A stretch of DNA of 64,000 bases from Thermoleophilales bacterium (GTDB lineage: Bacteria > Actinomycetota > Thermoleophilia > Solirubrobacterales > 70-9), in NCBI GenBank assembly GCA_020636895.1, contig JACJWZ010000002.1:1099607-1163606 (forward strand), given 5' to 3'. The notes beneath the pieces are model-generated. The model was given only the letters and a program-made list of their open reading frames with translations, had not been told where the DNA came from and did not search any database. Positions 47,101 through 55,429 of this stretch are shown piece after piece; positions within the stretch are counted from its first letter, which is position 1, and each line of letters opens with the position of its first letter. The position numbers and the translations under genes are program-made.

Positions 47101-50100
47101 CGGGCCGGGCGGAGCGGCGCCGGTGCCGCTGCCGACCGCGGGCCTGACCCTGAGCGAGAACCTGCTGACCAACCTCGTCCGCATCGACTTCCCCGCCACC
47201 TACGCGAACGCGCAGGGCTCCGGTGACGACATCATCGTGCTGACGATGAGCGCGATCGTCGTCGACGACGTGAACGCCAACTCCGCGCGCGGGAACGCCA
47301 GCCAGTCGAACATCAACAACCTGGCGACCCTCGTCTACGAGAACGCGGCGGGAGCGACGCGCACTCAGAACGCGAGCGTCAACACCGCGCTCGTCGAGCC
47401 CGACGTCGGGATCACCAAGACCTCAAACGCCGGCGCGACGGTGGCCCCCGACGACGTTCTCGACTACACGCTCACGGCGACGAACTCGAACGCCGCGGGA
47501 ACCTCGCGGGCCAACGGCACGACGATCGTCGACACCGTTCCCGACGGCCTGACCCCGGTCAACGGCGCGAACAACCCGGTCGCCGACGGCGGCACCGTCA
47601 ACCCCGACGGCGGCACCTGGAACGAGACCGCCCGCACGATCACCTGGACGGTCGGCGCGCTCGACCCGGGCGCCAACGCGGTCGTCCACTACTCGGTGCA
47701 GGTGGATGAGGACGCGATCGGCTCCGGGACCCTGACCAACGACGCGCAGGTGAACACCCGCTCGCTGGCGGGCGGGGTCAACGACTCGGGTCGCCGCACC
47801 GCGAGCTCACCGGGCCTCAACTCGGGCAACGACTACGGCGGCTACCGCGCCGACGACGACGTCACGGTCCGGCTCCTCGGCGCGACCATCGGCAAGGCGA
47901 CCACCCCGTCGTCGGGAACGATCGGCGAGCAGCTCACGCACACGCTCACGGTCACCGTCCCCGAGAACATTCAGCTCTTCGACGCGACCGTGGTCGACGA
48001 CATCCCCGACGGGCTCGACTTCGAGGGCTACGTCAGCGCCACCTGCACCAACGGCTGCGCGGCGGGCCCGACCAACATCACCCCGGTGACCCTGGGCTCG
48101 GTCGCCAACGGCGACGGCACCCGGATCGGCTGGAGCCTCGGCGACCTCGCCTCCGCGCCCGATGAGCGCGTGGTCACCCTCGTCTACACGACCCGCATCG
48201 CCGACTCCTACAACTCCGACGGCAGCGACGTCGCCGACGGGGATCAACTCACCAACCTCGCGACCCTCGGCTACAACACCGCCGACGCCGGCCCGCCGCC
48301 CACGTCCCCGCCGGACCCCTCGACCTTCGACCAGACGCAGACCAGCTCCACGACCACCGACGTCGTCGAGCCCCACCTGACGATCGACAAGGACGTCTCC
48401 GGCGACGCTGACGACGACGACGCGCGCGACGCCGATCCCGGCTCGAGCTTCACCTACACGCTGCGGATCAGCAACGACGGCAACTCGCCCGCCTACGACA
48501 TCCGCGTCACCGATCAGCCCGACGCCGAGCTGACGAACGTGGTGCCGGTCCAGGGCGCCTCCTTCATCACCGACGGCTGGACGAGCGGCGACCCCGACAT
48601 GGCGTGGACGATCCCCGGCCCGATCCAGCCCGGCGACTCGGTCGTGCTCACCTACACGGCCGACCTGATCCCGAGCGCGCAGCTCACCAACGGCCAGCAG
48701 GTGGTCAACACCGCCGACGTGCCGAGCTATGAGGGCGTCGATCCCGCCGATCAGGATCCGGGGGTCGAGTACCGCAACTACGACGACGTCGATCCCGACA
48801 CGGTCACCGTGACAGTCCGGATGCCCGACCTGGCCGTCGACAAGACGACCGGCGCGAGCGGCTTCCCCGACTCGGCCCCGGCCAACGTCGAGTCCCCCTT
48901 CACGTGGCGGTTCGTGATCACCAACCCGAACTCCGGCTCGACCCTGCAGAGCATCGACGCCACTGACGTCCTGCCGAAGAACTGGTCCTACGTGGCCGGC
49001 TCCGCGCAGGTGACCGGCACCGGCACGCTGACCCCCGGCGGCCAGATCGACCCGTCGATCACGACCGACCCCAGCGGCGACACGCTCGTCTGGAACAACC
49101 TCGGCTCGATCGTCAGCGGGCAGACGATCGTCGTCACCTTCGACGCCGAGCCCAACTCGAACGCCGCGATCGACCCGGGCCAGGGAGCAGTGCACGTCAA
49201 CGACGTCACCGCGAGCGGTGAGGACGTCTCCGGCGCGACCGCCAGCGCCGACGGCCCCTACAGCGACGACGACGACGCGACCGCCGACCTGCAGGTGCCG
49301 AACGCCGACCTCGGGATCGAGAAGGTCGCCGACGACCCGACCCCGGTGGCCGGCACCGACACCACCTGGACTCTGACCGTGACCAACCACGGCACCGAGA
49401 CGGCGCCCAGCGTCGAGGTGCGCGACATCCTTCCGGCCGAGCTCACCTACGTCTCCGCCGACCCCGACCAGGGGACCTGCTCCTACGACGGACCCACGCG
49501 CACCGTGACCTGCGAGCTTGGGCGGATGGGCAACGGCGACGTCGTCGAGATCAAGCTGACGACGACGGTGGCGCCGGATACCGAGGGCCAGACGATCGTC
49601 AACCCGGCGGCTGTCACCGACCCCGCGATCAACGACACGAACGCGAACAACAACGAGTCCCAGGACGACGTGACGCCGAGCGCGAGCGCCGACGTCGGGG
49701 TCAACAAGGAGCTGATCAACCCGGCCGGCGCGCTCGAGGTGGGCCGCCAGGCGACCTACCGGATCACCGTCTACAACGACGGCCCGAGCACGGCCCGTGA
49801 CGTCGAGCTCGTCGACACGCTTCCCGACCAGCTCTCCTACGTCGACACGAGGGGCGCCAACTGCGCGGCGACCGGCCAGCGGGTCGAGTGCCAGCTCGGC
49901 GACATGAACCCGGGCGACGTGATCGTGATCGAGCTCGACGTCCAGGTGCTCGACGCGGGGACGGTGACCAACCCGGCCGACGTCACGACGACGACTCCGG
50001 ATCCGAACCCCTCCAACAACCACGACGAGGTCACGGTCGAGTCCGACAACGCCGACCTCGCGATCGACAAGACCGGCCCCGGCGGCCTGATTGAGGGGAC

Positions 50101-51007
50101 GACCCGCGGCTACGTCCTCGTCGTCTCCAACGCGGGCTCGATCCCCTCGGTGGGGACCGTCACCGTCACCGACGAGCTCGACCCGCGCCTGACCCCGACC
50201 AAGGCCTACGGCACCGGCTGGGCCTGCGACATCGCCGGCCAGCTCGTCACCTGCACCCGCAGCGACTCGCTCGGCGTCGGCCAGAGCTTCCCGCCGATCC
50301 GCATCCGCTTCGAGACCGGGGATCTCTCCGGCACCGGCGACGTCCCCAACACCGCGCGCGTCTCGCTGCCCGGTGACCGCAACCCCGACAACGACACCGA
50401 CACGGTCATCACCCCGCACGGCGACGGCGGCAACCTGCCCGACACGGGCGCCTGCCGCAAGGGCGCTCTCAGCGTGACGCCGGAGCTCATCTACGTCGGC
50501 GAGGACTCGAAGGTCGTGGCGACCGTCGAGGACAGCAAGGGCAACGCGATCAGGGGCGTGAAGGTGCGGCTGAGCGGCCCCGGCCCCGACCGCGTCGCGA
50601 AGACGAACGCGGCCGGCCGCGCGAAGTTCGAGGTGCGGGCCACCAGCTCCAAGCAGCGCTGGACGGTGCGCGCTCTCGACTGCGGCCTGAAGGAGCAGGT
50701 GCGGGCGACGCGGGTGGAGAGCTGCCGCGGCCTGATGGTCTCGCCCGGGAGCGTCGACGCCGACGAGGCATCGAAGCTGCGGGTGCGGCTGCGCTCCCCG
50801 CGCGGCAACCCGCTGAGCGGCGTGCAGGTTCGGGCCAAGGGCGCGGGCGTCAACGAGAGCGACCGCACCAACCGCTCCGGCCAGGCCCTGCTCCGGGTGA
50901 AGCCGAGCGAACCCGGGATCATCACCGTGACCGCGCCGAAGGCCTTCGGCTGCGAGGTCCAGATCGGCTCGGTCGCCGGCGACGACGGCGGCCAGCTCAC
51001 CGGGTAG
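44114..51007 (+). CDS. Giant secreted DUF11-repeat surface protein
   Basis: 2297 aa from GTG 44114, just before the signal peptide (VLIRVALLAALALLVAPAAA). About 13 tandem DUF11 domains follow, each opening with a strand such as DVGITKTSNAGA or DLAIDKTGPGG and closing with a conserved Asn/Asp-rich turn. The region from about 2110 holds two Big_1-like domains (VYVGEDSKVVATVEDSKG type and GLMVSPGSVDADEASKLRVRL). An LPDTG at 2108-2112 is internal and lacks the hydrophobic and basic tail of a sortase signal. Very acidic; likely a calcium-binding wall fibre. The L,D-transpeptidase follows after 4 bp. Confidence 0.88.
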   Translation: MKTQSLHVLIRVALLAALALLVAPAAAQGAGTPNIALTKSAPDVLYGEDGTVTLTASNPTGQPTGYNLSFNDVLPPGISYVAGSSPGSVGEPQVINNAPTSGSTTLIWSNVADLTPNSTFSFSFQVRHSTSAYEVGDTYTDNAGAYINCDARYVPDFGTNGQATQTGGNATCSGTPAEESYTGSATASATTTIKAIKLDKAVANAPEGELLRGLHDHQTVYTLTATNNGVAPTLGLDIEDYVPAGLEFLACGTVDNTTDAPTNPGSAQEYPGSGPINPGNAPAAPDCVAPTTVETVQNPPGLPAGVYTHVVWTDVTNLNPGQVFELQYVAAIPLRANTMDWNGAGTGNGTAPGTGGAQAANLDNNSGPETYEDGGNEPANTNYAEASGAYQDGSQGGLAVSDDATSTVTSEDLRVLKSVDNDALQPGMISHWSLQIDTGEYRFVDDIVVTDTLGNAYCPLGSANLETTPPPADSECDPVGGESPNPDYTSATENANGTWTLTWDNTANSNLGRLEPSSSYTITFPTRTRENYQSNFTDSSPVLARDTAGNDVDIEGNDFIICAPGAPSPCPIGDPNKIDADEADGTPDTDSSSASQSGDGPTIDKSVSPNVNEVPCPAGSGAYVENGPTVRPGQTLCYRLRMNFPADISTGGVQVNDFIPPGTTYVAGSTLATPNNNVTIVSGSPPEPDVNGSNLTWKLDDGADAVGKAQTFEVVFRVRVGRRAAAIDGDLLDNLMKSSYVNSDGVSFPLRDSTPFEIAQPEIGLVKGVRDVNNGPVQPPNSNYDGVVGGDVVTYQVDVSNTGSVDAENAQIWDLLPAEFTCAMVANISTPGSSSATCNAGQNRIEWTGVDVAANSTTTLTYDVTIPDGYSSGDVFVNNAGVRQYEHDTNGNGPFINIPAENIDPTQDPNANARPADDPAQVTVLAVPMTKTRTTQINEPGNNLASQATIGERIDYTVTTTIPAGTTLYGSARITDPLGSQQFLVPGSASATLDTDGPGGAAPVPLPTAGLTLSENLLTNLVRIDFPATYANAQGSGDDIIVLTMSAIVVDDVNANSARGNASQSNINNLATLVYENAAGATRTQNASVNTALVEPDVGITKTSNAGATVAPDDVLDYTLTATNSNAAGTSRANGTTIVDTVPDGLTPVNGANNPVADGGTVNPDGGTWNETARTITWTVGALDPGANAVVHYSVQVDEDAIGSGTLTNDAQVNTRSLAGGVNDSGRRTASSPGLNSGNDYGGYRADDDVTVRLLGATIGKATTPSSGTIGEQLTHTLTVTVPENIQLFDATVVDDIPDGLDFEGYVSATCTNGCAAGPTNITPVTLGSVANGDGTRIGWSLGDLASAPDERVVTLVYTTRIADSYNSDGSDVADGDQLTNLATLGYNTADAGPPPTSPPDPSTFDQTQTSSTTTDVVEPHLTIDKDVSGDADDDDARDADPGSSFTYTLRISNDGNSPAYDIRVTDQPDAELTNVVPVQGASFITDGWTSGDPDMAWTIPGPIQPGDSVVLTYTADLIPSAQLTNGQQVVNTADVPSYEGVDPADQDPGVEYRNYDDVDPDTVTVTVRMPDLAVDKTTGASGFPDSAPANVESPFTWRFVITNPNSGSTLQSIDATDVLPKNWSYVAGSAQVTGTGTLTPGGQIDPSITTDPSGDTLVWNNLGSIVSGQTIVVTFDAEPNSNAAIDPGQGAVHVNDVTASGEDVSGATASADGPYSDDDDATADLQVPNADLGIEKVADDPTPVAGTDTTWTLTVTNHGTETAPSVEVRDILPAELTYVSADPDQGTCSYDGPTRTVTCELGRMGNGDVVEIKLTTTVAPDTEGQTIVNPAAVTDPAINDTNANNNESQDDVTPSASADVGVNKELINPAGALEVGRQATYRITVYNDGPSTARDVELVDTLPDQLSYVDTRGANCAATGQRVECQLGDMNPGDVIVIELDVQVLDAGTVTNPADVTTTTPDPNPSNNHDEVTVESDNADLAIDKTGPGGLIEGTTRGYVLVVSNAGSIPSVGTVTVTDELDPRLTPTKAYGTGWACDIAGQLVTCTRSDSLGVGQSFPPIRIRFETGDLSGTGDVPNTARVSLPGDRNPDNDTDTVITPHGDGGNLPDTGACRKGALSVTPELIYVGEDSKVVATVEDSKGNAIRGVKVRLSGPGPDRVAKTNAAGRAKFEVRATSSKQRWTVRALDCGLKEQVRATRVESCRGLMVSPGSVDADEASKLRVRLRSPRGNPLSGVQVRAKGAGVNESDRTNRSGQALLRVKPSEPGIITVTAPKAFGCEVQIGSVAGDDGGQLTG

Positions 51008-51011
51008 CCCC

Positions 51012-51824
51012 GTGCGGCGCGGCGTTCTCGCCGCCGTCGTGGGGGTGACGGCGTTCCTTCTCGCCTCGGCGCCGGGCGTCGCGACGGCCGAGCGCGCCAC
51101 CGCCGGCGAGTCAGCCGCTCGCGCGGCCGCCGGCGAGTCAGCCGCTCGCGCCGCCGCCGACAAGCGCGCCGCCGACGTCCGCCTTCCCGCCGCCGGCGAG
51201 GCGGCGCTCTCCCGCGTTCTCGTCCGCAGCGCGCCGCGGCGGGGCGCCAGGCGGATCGGGGCGATGAGCCGGCTCCGCTTCGACTACCGGCCGACCGTCT
51301 TCTTCGTGATCGGCCGCAAGCGTGATGGCGGCGCCGGGCCGGTGTGGCTGCGCATCCGCGTCCCGGGGCGGCCGAACGGCCAGACCGGCTGGGTGCAGGC
51401 GAGCGCGCTTCGCGGCCTCCACTACGTCGGCGGCAGACAACTCGTCGTCGACCGCAGCAAGCGCGAGATCCGGCTGCTCGCCCGGGGCGGAAGCCGCGGC
51501 GGGAACCGCGGTCGCTCCCGCACCCTGGTGCGCGCGCCGCTCGCCGTCGGCAAGCCCGGTGCGCCGACGCCGCTCGGCAGCTTCTACCTGACCGCCGCCT
51601 TCCGCCCCGACGACTCCTTCCTCGGACCGTGGGCCTTCGAGACCAGCGCCTACGCGGCGATCAGCGACTGGCCGCAGGGAGGCATCGTCGGCCTGCACGG
51701 CACGAGCGAGCCGAGCTCGATCGGCCACGAGGCCTCCCACGGCTGCCTGCGCGTCTACAACAGCGTGATCCTGAAGCTGAAGCGCCTGGTCGGGCCGGGC
51801 ACCCCGCTGCTGATCAAGCGGTAG
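51012..51824 (+). CDS. Exported L,D-transpeptidase (YkuD) with SH3-like domain
   Basis: 270 aa. Signal peptide, then an Ala-rich linker with a 27-bp tandem repeat (AGESAARAA twice), an SH3-like segment (VLVRSAPRRGARRIG to GQTGWVQASAL), and the YkuD catalytic domain with GLHGTSEPSSIG and HEASHGCLRVYN (catalytic His and Cys). It makes 3-3 cross-links or attaches proteins to peptidoglycan. Coupled to the DUF11 giant, which makes anchoring of that protein a reasonable hypothesis. Confidence 0.88.
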   Translation: MRRGVLAAVVGVTAFLLASAPGVATAERATAGESAARAAAGESAARAAADKRAADVRLPAAGEAALSRVLVRSAPRRGARRIGAMSRLRFDYRPTVFFVIGRKRDGGAGPVWLRIRVPGRPNGQTGWVQASALRGLHYVGGRQLVVDRSKREIRLLARGGSRGGNRGRSRTLVRAPLAVGKPGAPTPLGSFYLTAAFRPDDSFLGPWAFETSAYAAISDWPQGGIVGLHGTSEPSSIGHEASHGCLRVYNSVILKLKRLVGPGTPLLIKR

Positions 51825-51914
51825 CGGCCGGCGCGTCCCGCGGCCGCCGACTGGAGACTTCGCCGCGGTATCCGCGGTGTTCTCTCCCCTCGGCGCCGAG
51901 CGCGCCCGCCCGCC

Positions 51915-52508
51915 TCAGCCGCCGACGTCCAGGTTGCCTCTGACCCTCGTCAGCTCCCCACCCGCCGCGGGCGCGGAGTCCGTGAGCTGAACGTCGACCA
52001 CCACCTCGGCGCTCGGCGGATCGCAGCTCACCGACTTGAACGTGATCGACCCACCGGTGTCCGGGGCGGTGGAGAGCACGTCGGTGCCGGTCTCGGCGTC
52101 GTAGACGAACAGCCGCGCCCCGCGGGGACCGGCGACGTACTTCGTCGGCAGATCGACCGTCGCGCCCGCGGCTCCCTCCGGCCCTTCACCGGAGACGTCC
52201 CTGACGACGGCCTCGAGCAGGAAGAACGGCTCGTCGGGCCGCACCGGCGGGATCGACTGCGCACCGATCCGGATCCGGTCTCCAGCGCACTCGACGTCCG
52301 ATCCGGCAACGGTGAAGCTGCCCCCTCCGGCCCGCGTCACGGTGAGGGTGTTGGTCATGGTTGTGGGGGATCCATTCCCAGCCGAGTACTCAGGGGTACT
52401 CGCGCCGAGGTCGCCGGAGTAGGTCGATGCTCCCTCCTCGTCCCCGCACCCGACAAGCGCCGCCCCAGCCAGCAGGGCACAGAGGGGGGTGGGCAGCGAG
52501 CGCCTCAT
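51915..52508 (-). CDS. Secreted lipoprotein of unknown function
   Basis: 197 aa. Signal and lipobox LVGC (Cys21), then a beta-rich domain (TNTLTVTRAGGGSFTVAGSDVECAGDRIRIGA, FFLLEAVVRDVSG, SVSCDPPSAEVVVDVQL) with two Cys that may pair. The 20-bp dyad at 52383 lies within codons for STPEYS, just after the lipobox region. Confidence 0.6.
   Translation of the reverse strand: MRRSLPTPLCALLAGAALVGCGDEEGASTYSGDLGASTPEYSAGNGSPTTMTNTLTVTRAGGGSFTVAGSDVECAGDRIRIGAQSIPPVRPDEPFFLLEAVVRDVSGEGPEGAAGATVDLPTKYVAGPRGARLFVYDAETGTDVLSTAPDTGGSITFKSVSCDPPSAEVVVDVQLTDSAPAAGGELTRVRGNLDVGG
52383..52402 (-). repeat. 20-bp dyad, inverted copy A
   Basis: CGAGTACCCCTGAGTACTCG on the minus strand; arms CGAGTAC and GTACTCG with a 6-nt centre. 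It is inside the lipoprotein gene. Same sequence on the plus strand at 52647. Confidence 0.75.
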
Positions 52509-52646
52509 CAATCGACACCCTAGCCCCGCCTCCGGCCCGGCCCGGCCCGGCCCCCGGCACCGGCATCGCCTCCGACCCGAGCGGCCCGCTGCTCGCTCGC
52601 GCCCACCCCCGCGACGGCCGCCGCCATCATGCTGCTGCCGTGCGCC

Positions 52647-52666
52647 CGAGTACCCCTGAGTACTCG
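52647..52666 (+). repeat. 20-bp dyad, inverted copy B
   Basis: Exact match to copy A in opposite orientation, 264 bp apart. It lies in the 316-bp gap 52509-52824 between the lipoprotein start and the YczE-like gene, which otherwise shows no gene. Confidence 0.75.
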
Positions 52667-52824
52667 ACCGCGAGAAGGGGACCCGACCACACCCCGCCCA
52701 GCCTCCCGACCACCCAGCCCGACCAAACTCCAAGACCCGCATCGTCCGCCACGCCGACAGCACCACCGGGGATCCCGATCCCGCCAGCCTCTGGCGTCCC
52801 TCCCTGTCCCGCTTCGCGCGGCTG

Positions 52825-53436
52825 ATGCTCGGCCTCACGCTGTTCGGCGTCGGCGAGGCGGGGCTCGTCGCCGCTGGCCTCGGCAACTCCCCCTGGACGG
52901 TCTTTGCGCAGGGCGTCTCGGTCCAGACCCCGCTCAGCATCGGGGCGGCGACCGTCGTCATCAGCTTCGTCGTGCTGCTCTTGTGGATCCCGCTCCGCCA
53001 GCCGCTCGGCCTGGGCACGGTGTGCAACGCGATCTGGGTGGGCGTCGCCCTCGAGGGCACGCTGTACGCCCTCCCCGACGATCCAGCACCCGTACTCGCC
53101 TGGGCGCTGATGCTCGGCGGCGTGGCGACCGTCGCCCTCGCCAGCGGCTTCTATTTGACGGCGGCGTTGGGACCGGGCCCGCGCGACGGCCTCATGACTG
53201 GGCTCCATCGCCGCACCGGAGCGTCGCTACGCCTCGTCCGCGCCTGCATCGAGTTCGGCGTGCTCGTCGCCGGCTACCTGCTCGGCGGGACGGTGGGCGT
53301 CGGCACCGTCGTCTTCGCGATCGGCGTCGGCCCCGGCGTGCAGCTCGCGGTCGAGCGGCTCAGCACCCCGGAGTGGCGGGCGCTCGAACGGCGCCGGCAC
53401 CGGAGGCATCCGGCGCCGCCGCGTCCGGGGGCCTAG
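52825..53436 (+). CDS. YczE/YitT-like membrane protein
   Basis: 203 aa, about five membrane helices. The start resembles YczE proteins (LGLTLFGVGEAGLVAAGLGNSPWTVFAQG, GLGTVCNAIWVG, GPRDGLMTGLHRRTG). Family members are inner-membrane proteins of unknown function. Homology may begin about 10 codons upstream (RPSLSRFARL) but no start codon is seen there, so the start is uncertain. The stop overlaps the convergent gene by 4 bp. Confidence 0.72.
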   Translation: MLGLTLFGVGEAGLVAAGLGNSPWTVFAQGVSVQTPLSIGAATVVISFVVLLLWIPLRQPLGLGTVCNAIWVGVALEGTLYALPDDPAPVLAWALMLGGVATVALASGFYLTAALGPGPRDGLMTGLHRRTGASLRLVRACIEFGVLVAGYLLGGTVGVGTVVFAIGVGPGVQLAVERLSTPEWRALERRRHRRHPAPPRPGA

Positions 53437-53864
53437 AAGACGCTGTAGGTCTTCTGACCGACGGTGAATCCCCAGAGCAGGGTGCCGTCCTCGTCCTTGC
53501 GCACGCACTTGATCTTGCTGTTCTTGCGCAGGCGGCAGGAGTTCTGGCCAGCCACGAACTTCGTGCCCGCGGGGTACATGACCGTCGCGCCAGTGGCGTC
53601 GCTGACGCACGCGAACCCGGCCTTCTTCTGGTCGAGGTAGAGGCTGCTGCCGTAGTCGAACTCGCAGGACTTCGGCTTCGGCGGCGCCGTCCACTTGTGC
53701 TTGGTCACGTCGCAGCGGACGAACTTGCTCCGCAGGATGCAGGCGATGTTCCCGTCCTCGGTGACGAACCGCTTCGCCGACGCCTGCGCGGCGAACGCCG
53801 CCGTCAGCGCCGTCAGTGTGGCGAGGGAGATGACAAGGGTCTTGACCAGGGTGCGCTTTCTCAT
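53433..53864 (-). CDS. Small secreted Cys-containing protein
   Basis: 143 aa with a Sec signal (about 1-29, ending AAQASA). The mature part has five Cys (IACILR, FVRCDV, SCEFDYG, GFACVSD, NSCRLRKNSKIKCV) and predicted beta strands. No family recognised; similar small exported proteins are common in actinobacteria. Confidence 0.6.
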   Translation of the reverse strand: MRKRTLVKTLVISLATLTALTAAFAAQASAKRFVTEDGNIACILRSKFVRCDVTKHKWTAPPKPKSCEFDYGSSLYLDQKKAGFACVSDATGATVMYPAGTKFVAGQNSCRLRKNSKIKCVRKDEDGTLLWGFTVGQKTYSVF

Positions 53865-53903
53865 GCGCGGGAACCTACTCCCATCGCCGCCGTTCAGCTC
53901 CGG

Positions 53904-54144
53904 TTACCGTCGGGAACCGTCGGGATACAGCCAGCCGCCCAGAACGCGCGTCACCAGCGGCATCATCAGGTAGGTCACGAGGCTGAGCAGGACGAGGGGG
54001 ATCGAGCAGCCGCTCCCCGAGCGCTTCCATCCCCGCCTCGTGCCCCGGCTCCGCCTTCCACGTCGAGACGGAGACGAGGTGGTCAGGTTCAGGGCGGCTC
54101 ACCGCGAGCATATGCCCGCTGTACGCGAAGCCCGGGAAGCGCTC
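53904..54144 (-). pseudogene. Remnant of an ABM-domain membrane protein
   Basis: Reading minus from 54144: ERFPGFAYSGHMLAVSRP and DHLVSVSTWKAEPGHEAG resemble the end of an antibiotic biosynthesis monooxygenase domain. After a frame change near 54005 the sequence continues as a membrane helix and tail (IPLVLLSLVTYLMMPLVTRV, then LGGWLYPDG) before TAA at 53904. No start codon precedes it, and it begins at the stop codon of the PIN gene, so both the 5' end and the frame are lost. Alternative: chance similarity in high-GC sequence. Confidence 0.4.
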
Positions 54145-54568
54145 AGACCCTGATCACATCGAGGCGCGGCTCGGCAGCCCGAATCTGGTCGAAGTCGTTG
54201 TCCTGTGTGACGACCGGAAGCCCATGAACGAGCGCGGTGGCGGCGATGAGAGCATCGAAAGTCCGAACGAGCTTGCCGGCGCCCGAGGTCATACAGGCCT
54301 GGGCGATCGCGGCCCAGCCCTCCATGATGGCCTCGGTGAGCGGGATCGGATCCGAGCGCCGGGCGAGGTCGAGCGTTGCGCCGCGAAGAGCGCGGGTCTG
54401 GCGGTCCGCCGCCAGCAGCACACCGAGCTGGAGCTCGCCGACGGTGACGACAGACACGGCGATCCTGCCTGGAAGCCCCTCCAAGCGCCGCCCGCTCTCG
54501 CGTGCGATGAAGACGGAGGTGTCGGCCAGCGCGGCCGGTGCTTGGTCGCCCGCCCGCCCAGCGCTCAT
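54143..54568 (-). CDS. PIN-domain toxin (VapC-like)
   Basis: 141 aa. PIN residues: ALADTSVFIARESGR (Asp), VVTVGELQLGVLL (Glu), KLVRTFDALIAATALVHG and VVTQDNDFDQI (Asp pair). Predicted RNase toxin. It overlaps the antitoxin stop by 4 bp. Confidence 0.88.
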   Translation of the reverse strand: MSAGRAGDQAPAALADTSVFIARESGRRLEGLPGRIAVSVVTVGELQLGVLLAADRQTRALRGATLDLARRSDPIPLTEAIMEGWAAIAQACMTSGAGKLVRTFDALIAATALVHGLPVVTQDNDFDQIRAAEPRLDVIRV

Positions 54569-54819
54569 CTGAGCCCGCCGAAGTCCTCATCGAGCGTCCG
54601 GCCCGCCGCCGCGAGCTCGTCGGCCAGGCCGGGATCCGCGGCGGCCTCGACCAGCTCCGCTTCCAGCCATGCCCCATCGAGCCAACGCGAGCGCCTCCCG
54701 TGGGGGACGATGTCCGCCACCGGCGCTCCACGAACCGTTAGCGTCACCCGCTCTCCCGCCTCGACGGCGGCGATCACCTCGGCGGTCCGATTGCGGAGAT
54801 CACGCACCCCGACATCCAT
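54565..54819 (-). CDS. Phd/YefM-type antitoxin
   Basis: 84 aa from ATG 54819. MDVGVRDLRNRTAEVIAAVEAGERVTLTVRGAPVADIVP is the Phd DNA-binding fold; the rest is the toxin-neutralising tail. A dyad covers the start region. Confidence 0.87.
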   Translation of the reverse strand: MDVGVRDLRNRTAEVIAAVEAGERVTLTVRGAPVADIVPHGRRSRWLDGAWLEAELVEAAADPGLADELAAAGRTLDEDFGGLR

Positions 54820-54852
54820 GTGCGACACCGTAGCATCGTGATGCCGTCGCAC
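54820..54852. promoter_or_regulatory. Nested dyads, probable operator of the Phd/PIN pair
   Basis: GTGCGAC (54820-54826) with GTCGCAC (54846-54852), and inside it GCATC-GT-GATGC (54833-54844). The outer arm touches the antitoxin start codon, as expected for autoregulation. Confidence 0.5.
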
Positions 54853-54891
54853 CCCGAGGGATTCCCCGACGCCGGACTCGCCGGGCCTCAC

Positions 54892-55212
54892 TTAGAGCAG
54901 AGCTCCGCCGTCCGGTCCCGGTCCCCGATCCGGGTGGAACACGGCATCGAAGCCGCAGTGTTCGGCGATCATGATCGTCGCGATCGCGAGGAACTCGGTG
55001 ATCTCGGCGAGCTCCTCGTCGGAGCGGTGCTCCTCGAACAGGACGAGGATCGAGCGCAGCCGATCGGCGACGCGGTCGACGACGCCGACGCCGACGTACC
55101 CGGCGTCGACCTCGGTCTCGACGAGCTGGTGAACAGCGCCGGTCGCGTTGAGCAGGACGGTGATGACGCGATCGAGCTCGGGCCCTTCGATCGGTTCGAC
55201 GAGAGGTGGCAT
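54892..55212 (-). CDS. Small acidic protein of unknown function
   Basis: 106 aa, mostly helical, with a hydrophobic patch ITEFLAIATIMIAEHCGF. No family recognised. A good helix pattern and codon use support a real gene. The 217-bp region upstream holds repeat copy 3 at 55315 and no other gene. Confidence 0.5.
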   Translation of the reverse strand: MPPLVEPIEGPELDRVITVLLNATGAVHQLVETEVDAGYVGVGVVDRVADRLRSILVLFEEHRSDEELAEITEFLAIATIMIAEHCGFDAVFHPDRGPGPDGGALL

Positions 55213-55314
55213 GCCCTCTACAAGCCCGCGGGCCGGAACCGCGCCCCCCGCCCCCGGCGAGCGGCGACAGGCCAGTCGACCTTGGGCACCTTCGGCCCGT
55301 GCGGAGCCGCTCTT

Positions 55315-55366
55315 CACCGAACGTACGAAATGGGTCGCTATAGCGCCCAACGACGTACGATCGGTG
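55315..55366. repeat. Nested-palindrome element, copy 3
   Basis: Outer arms CACCGAACGTACG / CGTACGATCGGTG (one mismatch), TGGG/CCCA inside, and central palindrome CGCTATAGCG (55336-55345). Shares CGAACGT, CTATAG and CAACGACGT with the copy at 43494. Confidence 0.6.
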
Positions 55367-55429
55367 GAAATGCGAAGTGGACAGCGAGGGAGGGAACCTG
55401 CCTCGCCGGTCCGCGGAGGCCCCACCCGC

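Noticed and set aside
50435..50449. LPDTG in the DUF11 giant as a sortase signal
   Set aside because: It is followed by about 185 residues of folded domains and by no hydrophobic helix or basic tail.
52361..52825. Plus-strand reading frame of 154 codons before the YczE-like gene
   Set aside because: Pro/Ser/Arg-rich with no predicted structure and largely antisense to the lipoprotein start.
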